Counted from the stretch's first letter, positions 1 to 11,589 are shown. The stretch is 64,000 nt of DNA from Sipunculus nudus (GCA_026874595.1 CM049320.1:51284714-51348713); one strand, 5' to 3'. The notes: a model not told the origin generated them from the sequence alone. Program-made: numbers and translations.

Positions 1-7
1 GTCCTTG

Positions 8-256
8 TTATCGATAAATAATTACTGGATAGTATTGGTTCAACAAATACACGTGTGGTATACCCATATTTATGCCACAGTTGGGGCAGGTCTGTTTACA
101 TTTACAGATGCGCATCCAGAGGGGGACCCCAGCCGCAGCAATCTTTTCTAACAGTTTTAGACCAATTTTTTTGCGACCAGGACCTGGAACCCCTTTTATA
201 TGTCTTGCCATTAGTCCTCCTGGGGTGTACCTTTCCTTTTCCTAAATCCTGGATCC
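8..256 (-). mobile_element. hAT-like non-autonomous element fragment
   Basis: Read on the minus strand from about 256, it begins GGGCGGATCCAGGATTTAG, passes an AGGACTAATG block and a CCAGGTCC block, and then an AAAACTGTTAGAAAAG-type block. The same blocks in the same order follow the CAGGGGCGGATCC start of the insertion at 12034. That start resembles the CAG-GGCGGATC termini of many hAT elements. The overlapping 67 and 71 codon frames look incidental. Family assignment is inference; the shared blocks are visible. Confidence 0.4.
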
Positions 257-848
257 GCCCATGAGTTATTCTCCTGCTAGTCCGTCGCGACGGACGCTGA
301 CATCCACATGACCTCACTCTCTTTTATAAGGATAGGTCCATGGCTTGCTATTGAAAGAAGACGAAGGTATCCATATATCTTTGTTTATTCATAAATGTTT
401 TACCAGGATGGCCCATTCAGCATGTTCAGCTCTTTTTTTTATGGGGTCAGGTAAATATCACAACAGATATACATTACATGCTCACATTTATAAATTCAAG
501 AAATAAAATATGTATAAAAAATGATCTGAACCTATACATAGTTAAAATACATGGACTGTTAAATATAACACAAATATAAACATATAAAATTATAAAAGCC
601 GATAAGAAACTTAAATTCAGACTTATAAAACATTGAAAATATTATAGAAAGGATAAGCATCGGTGGCATCTCTTAAATCTTTTGGGAATTATTTCCAATG
701 ATGCGGACCTGAATAAGAAAGCTTGATTTAAACCTGTCAGTTCTCGGTTCCACAATGCCATACGATATGAACACGTCATTAAGCCTCCGTCTTTAAGGGT
801 TGGCTTTATTTTTATTTCAATATTTGGGTCAACATGCAACAGGTCCTG
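257..848. other. AT-rich spacer, nothing recognised
   Basis: Low-complexity AT-rich sequence with no ORF, splice pattern or repeat that I can support. Confidence 0.5.
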
Positions 849-1186
849 TGGCCCTGGGGTAGAGCACATGGCTCAAAACCGGCCCGGGAGATTTGCGAGT
901 TCGAATCTCAGCCAAGGCGGTGAGATTTTTCACGGTCGGCCCCCACACGGGGTGAGCGCTCTGCCGGCTAAACGAGGAGACTGTGCCCAGCAGTCGTGTG
1001 CATTCACAAACGAGTGCACCTTTAGGGAGATCCTCGGTGTTTTGACCCAGCAATGGGGATGACAAAAACACAGGACCCGCAGAAGTGATACCCCGAGCCT
1101 GGTTGACGCAAGAATTATCGCGTGTAAGCCCCTGTCACGTAGTCCGAAACCTGAATGGAATTTTGCATTTATATATATATATATAT
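849..1186 (+). mobile_element. tRNA-derived SINE-like element
   Basis: A Pol III box A-like stretch TGGCCCTGGGG (849-859) is followed about 45 nt later by a box B-like GAGTTCGAATCTC (897-909). About 240 bp of non-coding body follow, and the element appears to end in an (AT)n tail at 1170-1186. That layout (tRNA-like head, unrelated body, simple 3' tail) is typical of a SINE. I cannot name the family. It could instead be a tRNA pseudogene beside unrelated repeat sequence. Confidence 0.5.
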
Positions 1187-2559
1187 TAAGTTTGAGGCAA
1201 GACAAGGGTGGGGTGCGTTATCGATTCTACAGGAACCTTACAGGTCAATCCATTTGAACTGGCAACGCCTAAGGCCGTTCATTTGCTCAAAGGGCGCGTT
1301 TGTTTTGGACGTCTCCTGAGAACCATGTTGAGGCAATCATGGAGGTTCGGACTACATCTCTAGTTATCGGTTAGAATTTTACCAAGTAAAGCCACACACA
1401 CACGGTGTTTTCAAAGGTAACCGCCTCCATTTTAGTGCTATCTTAACTACGTATATATGTACATCTAAAGCAATCCGGAATATCCTGACGTTAATCAGGC
1501 CCAAGAAACCCCCTAAAGGAACACTCGCTTTTTTTTTGTTCCGGTCGAGACACAATACCTGCATGGTATTCTGCCAACTGTCATAGGAAATGAAAAATAA
1601 AATCTGCTTCATTTCTTGAAATGGTTTATGTCAGAAGCAGATCAAGGAGAGGGGACCAGGATATCCGTACCCCCCTCCCCCAACATTTTCAGCCACCACT
1701 GCCTATTTGTAAGGGGTTCAGACCAAATTCTGCGGCCTGGACTCCCCCTCCCTCCTTCTGAACCTAGGAAGATTTTTTGTTTATTTTGGTATAAGTTTTC
1801 TTGGGTTGGACAAATCTGGGTAAGCCCATATAGGTTCAACACCATATTTAGTCCACACATTTAAGAAAATATTTATAGAAAATGTGTGGTCTTCATTCCC
1901 CAAAATTTATTTTTATCCGAAAGACAATATTTTTAATGACCTAAATACTAAAAAATGGACAAATATAAAGATCTGAATTTAAAAACTTAACTGGATGACA
2001 ACACCTGGCGGAAATATTTTCCAATCGGGAAATTTGTTCCATTTGTTCATATTCATGTTTCGTTCATTAGGAAAACCAGTATAAAATGGAACGAGGGAAT
2101 ATGCGGAGAATATAAGGTAGTACGTCGATCCCGAGGCCGTGATAGCAACTCAATGTGGCTGGCCTCGACAAAATAACGACTGACTTTGATAGTAAGCCGT
2201 GTTTCGTGTTGTGCGCTCGGCTTGCAAAAGGCCGCCTGGCTTATACCTACTTAAAGCCTTTTCATTTGACGATGTTACAAAGCAATTGTTTTATTTATAT
2301 TACGTGTGATATATTGCACTCATTTTACATTTAACTAGTTATGACTAAATATCGAGTTTAGTTTCTCCTGGTTGTTTCATAAGCCAACACTTTCATATTT
2401 AAACAAACACACCGTCTCCTTTCAGCAACAGGGAATAATAAAAAACAAAAGATGAACATTTGTTTCGGGCATTTATAATTGTAAAAGATGATTTTATAAA
2501 AAAAAAATAGATTTCTCAAGCCAAACTAAGCTGCACAAAATCGGCTTTCTTCGGCTAAA
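1187..2559. other. Intergenic spacer
   Basis: No gene recognised. A pyrimidine-rich stretch at 1665-1760 with CCCCCCTCCCCC and CTCCCCCTCCCTCC runs resembles the purine/pyrimidine-rich parts of the hAT-like fragments elsewhere in the window, but is not clear enough to call. Confidence 0.4.
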
Positions 2560-2614
2560 TGAAATATCGGCGGCGGTGCAGATTTACTCGGCTGCCGACT
2601 GCGCAAGATGGCGG

Positions 2615-2680
2615 CGGCGCCTGGCTCTAGTTGTACTGGATTAGCTGACTCCGCGACCCTGGTTCGATTCCCGGCGAGGC
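2615..2680 (+). other. tRNA-like sequence (pseudogene or SINE head)
   Basis: Box A-like TGGCTCTAGTTG (2622-2633) lies the normal distance upstream of a canonical box B GGTTCGATTCC (2661-2671). The T-arm has one central mismatch, and the 5' acceptor strand does not pair with the 3' CGAGGCT. It is therefore not a functional tRNA gene as read; a tRNA pseudogene or SINE head fits better. Confidence 0.4.
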
Positions 2681-3274
2681 TATGGGTGGGTTGTAGTTGC
2701 CCCTCTTTCTTGGTGTCACGTTTCATTTATGAGGTTCCGAGGTGAGGTGTAGAACAAGGCCAGACACTCATACCAGTGAGCGGCCATAACGCCTGCGTCA
2801 CATATCGAAAACGGAGCCCGTCCGACTTCCCTGTGAGTTGTAAATGGCATTTTTGGCAGGAATACGGCCGGTGTTTGCTCGATCACTGCGAACTCCGCCA
2901 CGATTTTTAGGGGTCGGCCGACGATCGCAGAGCACATAAACCTGTTGTTTAATCAGCGATTAACCAATGGCGATTTTTGAGGTCGCAGAGCTCGTTTACA
3001 GGTCGCCTGTAATCGCTCAAGCAACGGCAAAAATGCGAACGATGTTCGGGCAGCAATCCAACGATTTTAGACGCATGTTTGCTTTAAAATTGGACGGAGG
3101 TCGACAAAGCTGCGCGGCCTTCGCATGGGCTCCTTGCGATACTCAAACGACCCCCTCCCGTATCCCGCCCGACTTGTACAAAGTAAAACGAGCTGCGAAC
3201 TCGCTACGTGCTGGTGTCGCACCGCCGTCGTGCAATTACTTCGGCCCCCGGCCGGGCTCCACCTGTCAACTCAC

Positions 3275-3371
3275 CTTCTAGTTCATGCTCTGATGAAGCG
3301 GACTCAGACTCTCGTGCCAAATTCTTCTTAGAAACTGGTTTCGTTGCTCCCTTGGTCTTCTTTGGTGGCAT
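3275..3371 (-). CDS. Candidate first coding exon, Lys-rich N-terminus
   Basis: On the minus strand an ATG at 3371 opens a frame beginning MPPKKTKGATKPVSKK, followed by an acidic/serine stretch (ESESASSEHELE). After 32 codons plus one base the frame reaches a strong donor, G followed by GTGAGTTG (phase 1). A TATATATA run lies at 3470-3462, about 90 nt upstream, within CpG-rich sequence. Without splicing the frame stops after about 55 codons. I do not recognise the protein. Basic MPPKK starts occur in chromatin proteins and also in retroelement ORF1/Gag proteins, so host gene versus mobile element is open. Further exons would lie to the left on the minus strand, and I could not identify them. 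Confidence 0.35.
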
Positions 3372-3790
3372 CTTAGCTTGCCCCGATTACTTATTGGCTG
3401 TGCAGTGCTCTGCACTCTGTCAGGCTTCAGACATATGACGTGACAAACATTTTTATATGACATATATATACTCGAAGCGCGGACGTCGGACGACGTAAGG
3501 CAGGACGTCTGGCAGAGCCCGCCCGTGCGTTGCCCGGGTGTCTGGCGGGCATCGACAGACCAAATGACCATTGACCGCAACACGGACGGCGCCTGCCATT
3601 ATGCCGGGCGGCCTTCGCCCGACTACCGACGGCCGCCGGGCGAATTTTGATCACCATTATTCAATGGGCAGCGCCCGATCCCCGTCCGATGTGTGACAGG
3701 TTTGATATTAAGCGTAAGTACGCTCGACTTCCTGGCGGGCTTGGAATTCGGCGACTTTCCGGCGATCCACAAATTTGGCCGGAAGTCGTT

Positions 3791-5260
3791 GGATATGTGA
3801 TGCAGGCTTTACTGAAAAGAATCGTTTGAATAAAAAATATATAATAGTGAAACAGGAAACCTAAAATCCTTCAGATCACCCTCACCCTCTTATAGACCTA
3901 TAAATACAGATGGAAATTTAGTTGATCAATAAAGAGAATTTATCCGTAGAGTCATTTGCTTCAATAGTTCCATTTATGGCAAAAGGTCTGAGCCAAACGA
4001 CTTAACAGTATGACCACGGCAGCGTAAGCTTGAAAGCGCTACGGACAACGAGTTCATGGGTAATCATGAAAATGAGGATTACTAACTGCTAACAAGGGCA
4101 TTCCTTGTAATTTGGCATGACGTGTGTTGGCATATATTTGTTTGACAAATATATTTCTTCTTTCCCGCGAGTCTCATGCTCAATCAAATGAATACATCAT
4201 TGTAAGAAAAAGTCAGTCGAATACCTGCAGAGTTTGATACCAGAAGTCTACAACAGTTCAGCACGTGGTTTGTAAGTTTTAAAAACTTTTCTGGAAATAA
4301 TAATTATTATAATTAAATTTATAATAATAATATTAATAAAAGTTTAAGAGAAAAATTAATGAAATAAGAAAAATAGAGACATCAATATTACAAACGCACC
4401 ATGCCTTGTACGATTAAACTAAAATATATAAGTTTGGGAGTGGTGGCGGTGCTCTAACAAAACACAGATGTTAAACTCCAAAGACTGAAGTTTCTTTCAG
4501 CTAATTCACTAAGGGGACACTAATTTTCCCCGATATGTTTACGTACCAGTTTTATTTACATATCTACTGACGAGTACTTGAATGCTGGGAGAAACTGTTT
4601 TGTTAGCGATGGCAGATCACATGCGAAGAAACAAAGTATCACTGTTTTTCAGCGTATGACATATTTCTAACGATTTGTCAAAGAAAACCAAGCTTGTGTG
4701 ATATGACTATGACCTGTGCAATCAAGATAAAGTTATAATGTCTTTTGGGCTCATTTCCTCTCTAGCGTAATAGCTTCACAGTTTTCAGTGAAACACTTAA
4801 ATTAGGCCTTCAGTGGTGACGTGTGTCTAACTTGAACTGAGTAACTTTTGGTTGATTTTCATGTTAATTTCTAGAATTTATTGACGCCCCGCGTTTTGAC
4901 CAGGAATTAATCTCATATGATATTGTTGGCTTTTCTTTTGCGTCCATGCCAATCTTTCTTTCATATTGATATTGCATTATAGCAATATGCGCAATTTTCT
5001 AAAATTGTTTACTACATGTTATTCAATTTAACCATAAAAATAGATGGAAAACAACATGTCTTTATCGTTGCTATTTGGCTCGCATATAACAACCAAAATG
5101 ACACCCACCCATACACTCTTTCACAACAGTATATTACAGTTTAATCATGTTGTTGACACTTTCACCCAAATCCAAATATCAGTGTTTCTGATGATCCTTT
5201 GGTAGTCAGTGCGAAATCATCCGCATTGGCGGTTTAGTGTTATAATTTGTATGAGAGCCA
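3791..5260. other. AT-rich spacer, nothing recognised
   Basis: No supported gene. AT-rich with scattered short repeats only, such as AATAATAAT near 4300-4335. Confidence 0.5.
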
Positions 5261-5348
5261 GGGGTGTAGCCAGGATTTACTGAAGGGGAGTGCCGGGACA
5301 AGGGGTGGGAGCATGGTGGGCTAATGATCCATAAGCCTGTATACATTC
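5261..5348 (+). mobile_element. hAT-like terminal fragment
   Basis: Begins CAGGGGTGTAGCCAGGATTT and is followed by a G-rich stretch. This resembles a hAT terminus and is loosely like the CAGGGGCGGATCCAGGATTT start at 12034. It is cut off by the 375 bp duplication that starts at 5349. Confidence 0.3.
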
Positions 5349-6098
5349 TGTAGATACACACACACACATATTATACAGTTAAACCTGGTCTTGCGGACAC
5401 CTCTCTAAGGCGGACAACTAGCTACGGATACACAATACATGAGTCCCATGAATTTTCCCTTTATGATAGGCTTAGGTTAGGGCGGACACCTGGAAAATGC
5501 GGACTACGGACAGCTGATGCTGATGCAAGCCATGCAGTGTTTTGACGGTAAATCAACCTGTAAAGAAAGGACACCTTATCGGCACGTCCAGTGTCCGGCG
5601 AGGTGCGCAAAATACTTTGAGATCTTGTCCACGACAAAAACAAAGACCACGAGTGTTTTCCTGTCAAAACATTCTTGCTTTATTTCTCTTAGCTTATGTC
5701 ACGGTTGTCAGGGTTAAAATTCCTGTAGATACACACACACACATATTATACAGTTAAACCTGGTCTTGCGGACACCTCTCTAAGGCGGACAACTAGCTAC
5801 GGATACACAATACATGAGTCCCATGAATTTTCCCTTTATGATAGGCTTAGGTTAGGGCGGACACCTGGAAAATGCGGACTACGGACAGCTGATGCTGATG
5901 CAAGCCATGCAGTGTTTTGACGGTAAATCAACCTGTAAAGAAAGGACACCTTATCGGCACGTCCAGTGTCCGGCGAGGTGCGCAAAATACTTTGAGCTCT
6001 TGTCCACGACAAAAACAAAGACCACGAGTGTTTTCCTGTCAAAACATTCTTGCTTTATTTCTCTTAGCTTATGTCACGGTTGTCAGGGTTAAAATTCC
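5349..6098 (+). repeat. Near-identical 375 bp tandem duplication of a pogo/Tigger-like element
   Basis: Two head-to-tail copies (5349-5723 and 5724-6098). The only difference I found is A versus C in GAGATCTTG/GAGCTCTTG (about 5621 and 5996). Each copy contains TACAGTTAAACCTGGTCTTG followed by repeated GCGGACA-type motifs (GCGGACACCTCTC, GGCGGACAAC, GGGCGGACACC, GCGGACTACGGAC). This is the signature of pogo/Tigger-type terminal repeats. The far end, read in reverse, starts ACAGGAATTTTAACCCTGAC and is weakly similar to the left end. An (AC)n tract marks the junction of each copy. Short ORFs duplicated in both copies follow from the repeat and need no coding explanation. Confidence 0.65.
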
Positions 6099-6163
6099 TG
6101 TTCTCCAGTTCATAGTCTTTCTTTTATCATAAACTGTTTTATACATTTAAAATAATAACATAC

Positions 6164-6166
<3 letters not shown>

Positions 6167-6210
<44 letters not shown>
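6167..6210. repeat. (TA)n microsatellite
   Basis: Uninterrupted TA dinucleotide run of about 44 bp. Confidence 0.95.
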
Positions 6211-6212
<2 letters not shown>

Positions 6213-6356
6213 CATATGGCAATGCATGGTAATAATAACTTTTTCTGAAATGTATGACTTCTCCATGACATTTTATTACAAACTTGCTTAATATGGACAC
6301 CTTGCTATTAAGAACAAAATATGTCAGTCCCTTGGCTCTCCGGATTAGACAGGTTT

Positions 6357-6358
<2 letters not shown>

Positions 6359-6407
<49 letters not shown>

Positions 6408-6497
6408 TATATATATTATATATAATATATCTATTATATATAATATATATATATATATATTTAAATATATATATATATAAATATATATATATATATT
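6359..6497. repeat. (TA)n microsatellite, interrupted
   Basis: About 140 bp of TA repeats broken by TTTATA, TATTATA and AAATATA interruptions, running into a short GTGTGCGTGTGTG tract. The 92-codon Tyr/Ile frame over it is an artefact of the repeat. Confidence 0.9.
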
Positions 6498-6947
6498 TGT
6501 CTGCGTGTGCGTGTGTGTATAAGATTGTATGTTTGTGTGAGGCAGTCGATACTATTCTTTAAATTCTACCAGAAGCAGTCTAGAGTTTCATATTATTTCA
6601 TTTTACACTCAAGAAACACACCAGGTGTCACAACATACATGAAACCTTAGAATGGGTGAAAAAAGTCTGTTATTACAATAGACTTATCAGGCACTTGTTT
6701 GGATGCCTTATTTCACTTTCTTAGTTTTCTCATGACAGATTCAGAAATGTTTGTTTGTCTCTGGGGTAGATCTCTTTGTATATTGTTGCATATGAAAGTG
6801 TACAGTAATGAAACTTGACAGATAATTTCATGTTCTGAAAATCATTCTTCAACAATAATTTTTCAAGAGTCTCGATAGTTTATTCTCAATATAACATGCG
6901 AAGTAGGGTGGGGGGGGGGGGCGACTCTCTCTCTCTCTCTCTCTCTC

Positions 6948-6997
<50 letters not shown>

Positions 6998-8932
6998 TAT
7001 CGGGATCATACATAAAGGTCTATAATTATTACTTATGAATATCCATTTACACATAACGAGAGTTAACCAAAATAAACCTTAAATGAAATTCACACTTAAA
7101 ATAGCACATCCAGTTTTACGCACTTAGGATCGCTCTTAATGTGTGTCTACATATATTCATTGGTGATTCAGTTTTAAATTTTTACCTGAGCTAAACTTGT
7201 GTGTTATTATATTATTTGCCTTTGTCCTACTTAGTTTTTTATAACATGTGCATAAGGATATGATAATTATTATAATGGCCGTTTTTATAACATCGTTGAC
7301 AATACTTACAATATTGGCTGTTATAAATATGTTGCCAGGTTCCAGTAAAATATTGACGCTTTCTAATCTATTTCAATATGAGCCGGTCATTATTGTAGGG
7401 GTCGTAACAGCTAGAAAATCATAAATATCCCTTTGAGATAGCCCCAATAAATGAACTGATCAACCGATTGCGCCATTTCGGCCCTCCAACGAGTATCGAG
7501 AGTCGCAGACCTGTGTCAGTGCCATTATACATCATGTATGGAGGGCCACACTATACGGCTCGACGAGGATGAAAATTTTTTTTGGTCATTTTGACAACGT
7601 CTCAGCTAGAGCCCACAGATATACCGTGTTAAAAAAAAAGCAGACCAGTCGTTAGATATGTTGGTTTTTTTCTAACAATACCTACCATGTGAGGGAAACA
7701 TTTCATTTTAACTTAGCATATAAGTAAATCCCCCTGGATGATTGTTGAATTTCTGACATGTTTCGCACAAGTTACTGGATGATAACCAACTTCTACGCCA
7801 CACAGCAACTGACCTGTTATCAGCCTGATAGATTTACTTTTTGAATGTGAGCTCAAATGTGTTATTTTGTGTTAATTTATCACTCGTAGCCAAATATTAA
7901 AATTTTCGACTGTTTGCCACGGTATTGATTAATCAGAATGGATCGACGTTGCAGTGTGTTCTCCCCTATGATTTATGTCAAGACTGTAGTACAGGTTAAC
8001 CAGCATAATAAGTCGTGTATTATATGAGGTTTTCACTGGCACCATCATTCGTATTTATTGTTTATCATAGAGACAAAAATATGGACTATAATTACAAAGA
8101 GTTTCTCTAGCATTTCAGCCCTTGGAGTCAGGCATAACAGAATCCGATTCAGTGAGCTGTGGTATTTTTGATGATATGTTGCCTATCAAGATAAACTATT
8201 TTGTGTATTCCATATCATTTTGTGATATTTTTGGATATGAAGGAATAGTATATTCAGATTTTAAGTAATTGCTAATATGTTTATTTAAGAGTTAAACCAA
8301 ATTCAAATTTCATCCTTAATATGACTTAATATTCAAACAATGCTATTATAATCCAAAATATTGTACTCAAATGAATGTATAGCACTTAAATGAATCAATG
8401 AGTCTATGACAAACAACTTGACATCAGCATGATTAAATATTCAACGATCAGTTATTATTGTTCAGCTATGTTTTCATGCGTACATGAACATGAAAAGTAA
8501 CCTAAAGATACTTTCTATATTTCTTTGCTTTGGGTATTGATATAATTAAAGGATCAACAATATCTTCACTTTTATAACAATTACTTTGATAAATTATAAC
8601 AGAAATACCAAATGACACCAACATTTCTGTCATATCTTTGGGCAGAAAAGGCCGTGCACCATTACTTATTAATGAAAACGCATCCCTTGAACGGTTCGCG
8701 TGTCTTATTCGCTGTTGCGTTCGCAATCATTCGCGGAGCCTTCAGTCAATGTAGCCGTTTTAAAGCTCTTTCGTTTGTCGTCCTATTTCTCCGCTGTAAC
8801 TTGTGTTACAGTACAACTGCGATTCGGCCCAAGTAACACGATCTATCAGGGATAAGAAGCCAAGGCAAAACAAAACAGGCCTCTGAGCTACGACGAGGAC
8901 AGCTGATATATCACTCTTACAAATTGTCTTTA
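6498..8932. other. Long spacer with a compound microsatellite and a small inverted repeat
   Basis: No gene supported. It contains a compound G-run/(CT)n/(AT)n tract at 6908-6995 and a 9 bp inverted repeat, GGCCCTCCA (7480-7488) and TGGAGGGCC (7539-7547), around a 50 nt loop. The rest is AT-rich and unremarkable. Confidence 0.5.
6908..6995. repeat. Compound G-run / (CT)n / (AT)n microsatellite
   Basis: Poly-G of about 13, then a CT run of about 26 bp, then AT repeats, directly abutting. Confidence 0.95.
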
Positions 8933-8950
8933 CCCCCCCCCCCCCCCCCC
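8933..8950. repeat. Poly-C tract
   Basis: Eighteen consecutive C residues followed by CAACACACACA. Confidence 0.95.
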
Positions 8951-9066
8951 TCAACACACACAAGAACTTAAGCTTATAAAATCCAGGCAAGACCCCCTGA
9001 ATAATAAAGATAAGGATGTTCCACTCCCACAATATCGTATTTTTTTCACTCCCATCACATATAATA

Positions 9067-9068
9067 TG

Positions 9069-9119
<51 letters not shown>
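9067..9119. repeat. (TA)n microsatellite
   Basis: About 50 bp of pure TA repeat. Confidence 0.95.
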
Positions 9120-9120
<1 letters not shown>

Positions 9121-9361
9121 TCAAAATGACAGTGGTGGACAAACTAACAGCATCACATTCTCTAAAAACTGGCGATTTCTCCGCTTTTAAGTTGTCAGAC
9201 ATGTCAGATAGCACTGACATTTGTGATATGGCGACAAATGTTGGAATACTCTTACCAGATACTTATATATAACGATAACATGATATATTGCGTTAAATTC
9301 TATTTCATTATCATGATATAAAAAAGTGATATCATCCCAGCCCTTGTATTGAAATAAAAAA

Positions 9362-9362
<1 letters not shown>

Positions 9363-9409
<47 letters not shown>
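9363..9409. repeat. (TA)n microsatellite
   Basis: About 46 bp of TA repeat. Confidence 0.95.
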
Positions 9410-9559
9410 GTTTTATTTATATGTATATATCATATATATTCGAGGAATGGCTCCGAAATATCCGATATAAAATAAAAGTAAGAGTATATTATTAAAACTG
9501 TCAATATCAACATTTTCCTCATTATAACACATGCATATGACAAACATTTCATTTTCAGT

Positions 9560-9663
9560 AAGATACGGACCGAGATTTGCGGTGCTTACGATGCACCAAG
9601 CGACGCCATCTGTCCAGCGGGCTACATCTTGTAAATGTGACAGCTCTTTGTGCGAAGGGGTCA
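9560..9663 (+). other. Weak candidate exon or pseudo-exon
   Basis: An acceptor-like CATTTTCAG (ends 9559) and a very good donor, GTCAG followed by GTACGT (9664), bracket 104 bp of higher GC. One frame reads EICGAYDAPSDAICPAGYIL and then stops. The frame one base over reads TSCKCDSSLCEG up to the donor. Both are cysteine-containing, and no single frame runs across with a clear family match. It may be a decayed exon of a cysteine-rich secreted protein or chance. Confidence 0.2.
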
Positions 9664-9739
9664 GGTACGTTACCCACGACACGTGCCGGGCCTATAACGC
9701 CTGGTCAAACAGCGCTGGTATTAGGGCGAGTACTGTAAG

Positions 9740-10215
9740 CTAAAATACAACAGGTGTACGGGTGAGTACGTGTATTGACATTCAACAAGTGTGCGGTTTA
9801 GACCGAATGCTGAACAGGTGAACTGTGAGTACAGTGTGTTGACAAGCATAAAATGTACGGGTGATTTCTGTATGTCGACATTGGACAAACAGCAGGTGTA
9901 CGGGTGAGTAGCATGTTTTTATATACAAAAGGTGTGCGGATGAGTAACGTGTGTTGGATACAACAAGTGTGCGAATGAGTAATGTGTGTTGGCAACAACA
10001 GGTGTGCGGGTGAGTACCTTATGTTGGCATACAACAGGTGTGCGGGTGGGTAGCGTGTGTTGCTATACAACAGGTGTAGCGTGTGTTGACATAAAACAGG
10101 TGTGCGGATTGGTGGCGTGTGTTGACAAACAGCATATTTACCGACGAGTATTGTGTGTTGACATACAACAGGCGCACGGGTGCATGAGTACTCTATGTTG
10201 GCATACAGCAGGAGT
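9740..10215 (+). repeat. Minisatellite, ~38 bp unit
   Basis: About a dozen diverged copies of a unit close to ACAACAGGTGTGCGGGTGAG followed by TACCGTGTGTTGGCAT. Units vary in length by insertions and deletions, so the 149-codon minus-strand frame across the array is a by-product. Several units retain GGGTGAGTA, which is also a good splice-donor string. Confidence 0.85.
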
Positions 10216-10761
10216 ACACCTACAATCATCATACAAGATATTTCCACTGGGTTCTGAATGCTGACAATATTTGATCAGCCTTAAGCTATAGCCTTCCATA
10301 TATTCATATGGATTGTATGCAGCTAGAAAACGGACGCCAGTGATTCAATTAATAAGCATCTATATCGAGATTGATAAAAACATACTGTATACGCATATAT
10401 GGAGGCACTCCAAGATAATATAATATGACCAATTAATTAACTGCTAATTCTTTTACCGAGAGGTTTAAATATATCGTCAGTAGCTTGGACTTCTCATCAA
10501 TTGTTAATTTAGTACTCAAGAACAAAAAAAAAAATCTAACACAGAACTCGAGTTTTTTTATGGTTATATATCGTATCTCTACATTTTTCTGATTAACTTT
10601 TAAAGTTCAGTCACCATGGTAACTCCAGTGGGGTAGGGTAATAGCTATAGAGTATTCGACTTAAAATTTGCTGGAGGATTCAAGCACGTGCGTGCCTCGG
10701 ACCAAAAGCAACCAGCAATATACGAACATTGAACAGAGAATAACAACACGCGGCCTACAGA

Positions 10762-10806
10762 CCAAGACGTGCGCAGCCGGGACTACTATAGTCGGCTGTG
10801 TCTTGG
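10762..10806. other. Near-complete hairpin
   Basis: CCAAGAC at 10762-10768 pairs with GTCTTGG at the right end, CAGCCG pairs with CGGCTG, and ACTA pairs with TAGT around a CTA loop. The only interruption is a small GTGCG bulge and a GG mismatch. It may be the centre of a foldback transposon or a structured RNA; nothing in the flanks decides. Confidence 0.5.
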
Positions 10807-10837
10807 TGGACTAGCGAGTACTAGCTGTTGACGGCTT

Positions 10838-11010
10838 CATATTCGCGAGGTTGAATTTTCGCGATTTTCATGTTTTCATTGTTTCGCGAGGTTTCAGTTT
10901 TGCGTTCTCACTGTACAAATAACCTGCTCTGATTTCTTTGGCTTCATATTTGCAGTGTTACAATTTTGCGAATTTCTCTTTATCAGTGTTTCGCGAGGGT
11001 TCCATTTTCG
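10838..11010 (+). repeat. Two-copy TTCGCGAGG-type repeat
   Basis: GGCTTCATATTCGCGAGGTT at about 10830 and TGGCTTCATATTTGCAGTGT at about 10940 begin two related stretches, each followed by TTCGCGA/TTTGCGA and a TTTCGCGAGG motif about 45 nt later. This is a diverged ~110 bp direct duplication of a dispersed-repeat-like sequence. Confidence 0.4.
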
Positions 11011-11589
11011 CAATATCATAATACAATTAACCACAAATCTATAACTATATGAATTAATTATATTAAATAATATGTTTGCCCAATTCATAAAAAATGGCGA
11101 TGTCCCAAGGGAATTTCAAAAGAGTAGAAATTTTTGGCAGATTTGTGAAAAGATTTGGTATAATTTATGATTGAAATCTGTTATTTACGGGTAACATACA
11201 AGGTCTATTATTTTTATACTATTATTCTTTTCTCCTCGACTTGCCTTAGTTGACGGAGCTGCTTATTCTCTCGATAATTTCTCTGTCTCATATATCGCGA
11301 ATTTTAAACCTCTTTCGGACAACAAAAGCTAGCACAGTATGTCAATTGTTACTTGTAATTAATTCGCATGTAAACATCAAACAAGTGATAATTCTTATTC
11401 TTAATCGGAAGAAAACACCATAAAAAAATCTGACATATTCAATATCAATCATTAATTTACAGATAAGATAAATAATTTGTTAGTAATTATTAGTTACTAT
11501 TACCTTCCTCCATATCTCATTAATGTAGGCTTATTTTTTTTTTTTCATTTCGCTGATACCCCGAATTCCAAACCCACTCGAACATAAGG

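Larger units (their letters stand above)
2560..3790. promoter_or_regulatory. CpG-rich island-like block
   Basis: This 1.2 kb is strikingly richer in G+C and CpG than its flanks, most densely at 3470-3660, where CGCG, GACGTC and GCCGGGCG motifs crowd together. It holds a tRNA-like box pair (2622-2671), a candidate minus-strand first exon (3371-3275), and on the plus strand an ATG-containing stretch ending at a good donor, AAGC followed by GTAAGT near 3711. A divergent promoter would explain this, as would the LTR or 5' region of a GC-rich retroelement. Confidence 0.4.
10216..11589. other. Spacer with a strong hairpin and TTCGCGA-rich repeat
   Basis: No ORF supported. Holds the hairpin at 10762-10806 and the TTCGCGAGG repeat at 10838-11010, both annotated separately. 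The rest is AT-rich. Confidence 0.5.

Noticed and set aside
6284-6562. 92-codon Tyr/Ile-rich frame, with similar ones at 6863, 8951, 9066, 62582 and 63017
   Set aside because: Products of (TA)n microsatellites.
9798-10247. 149-codon minus-strand frame
   Set aside because: Lies wholly in the ~38 bp minisatellite; the Cys/His/Thr repeats come from the DNA repeat.
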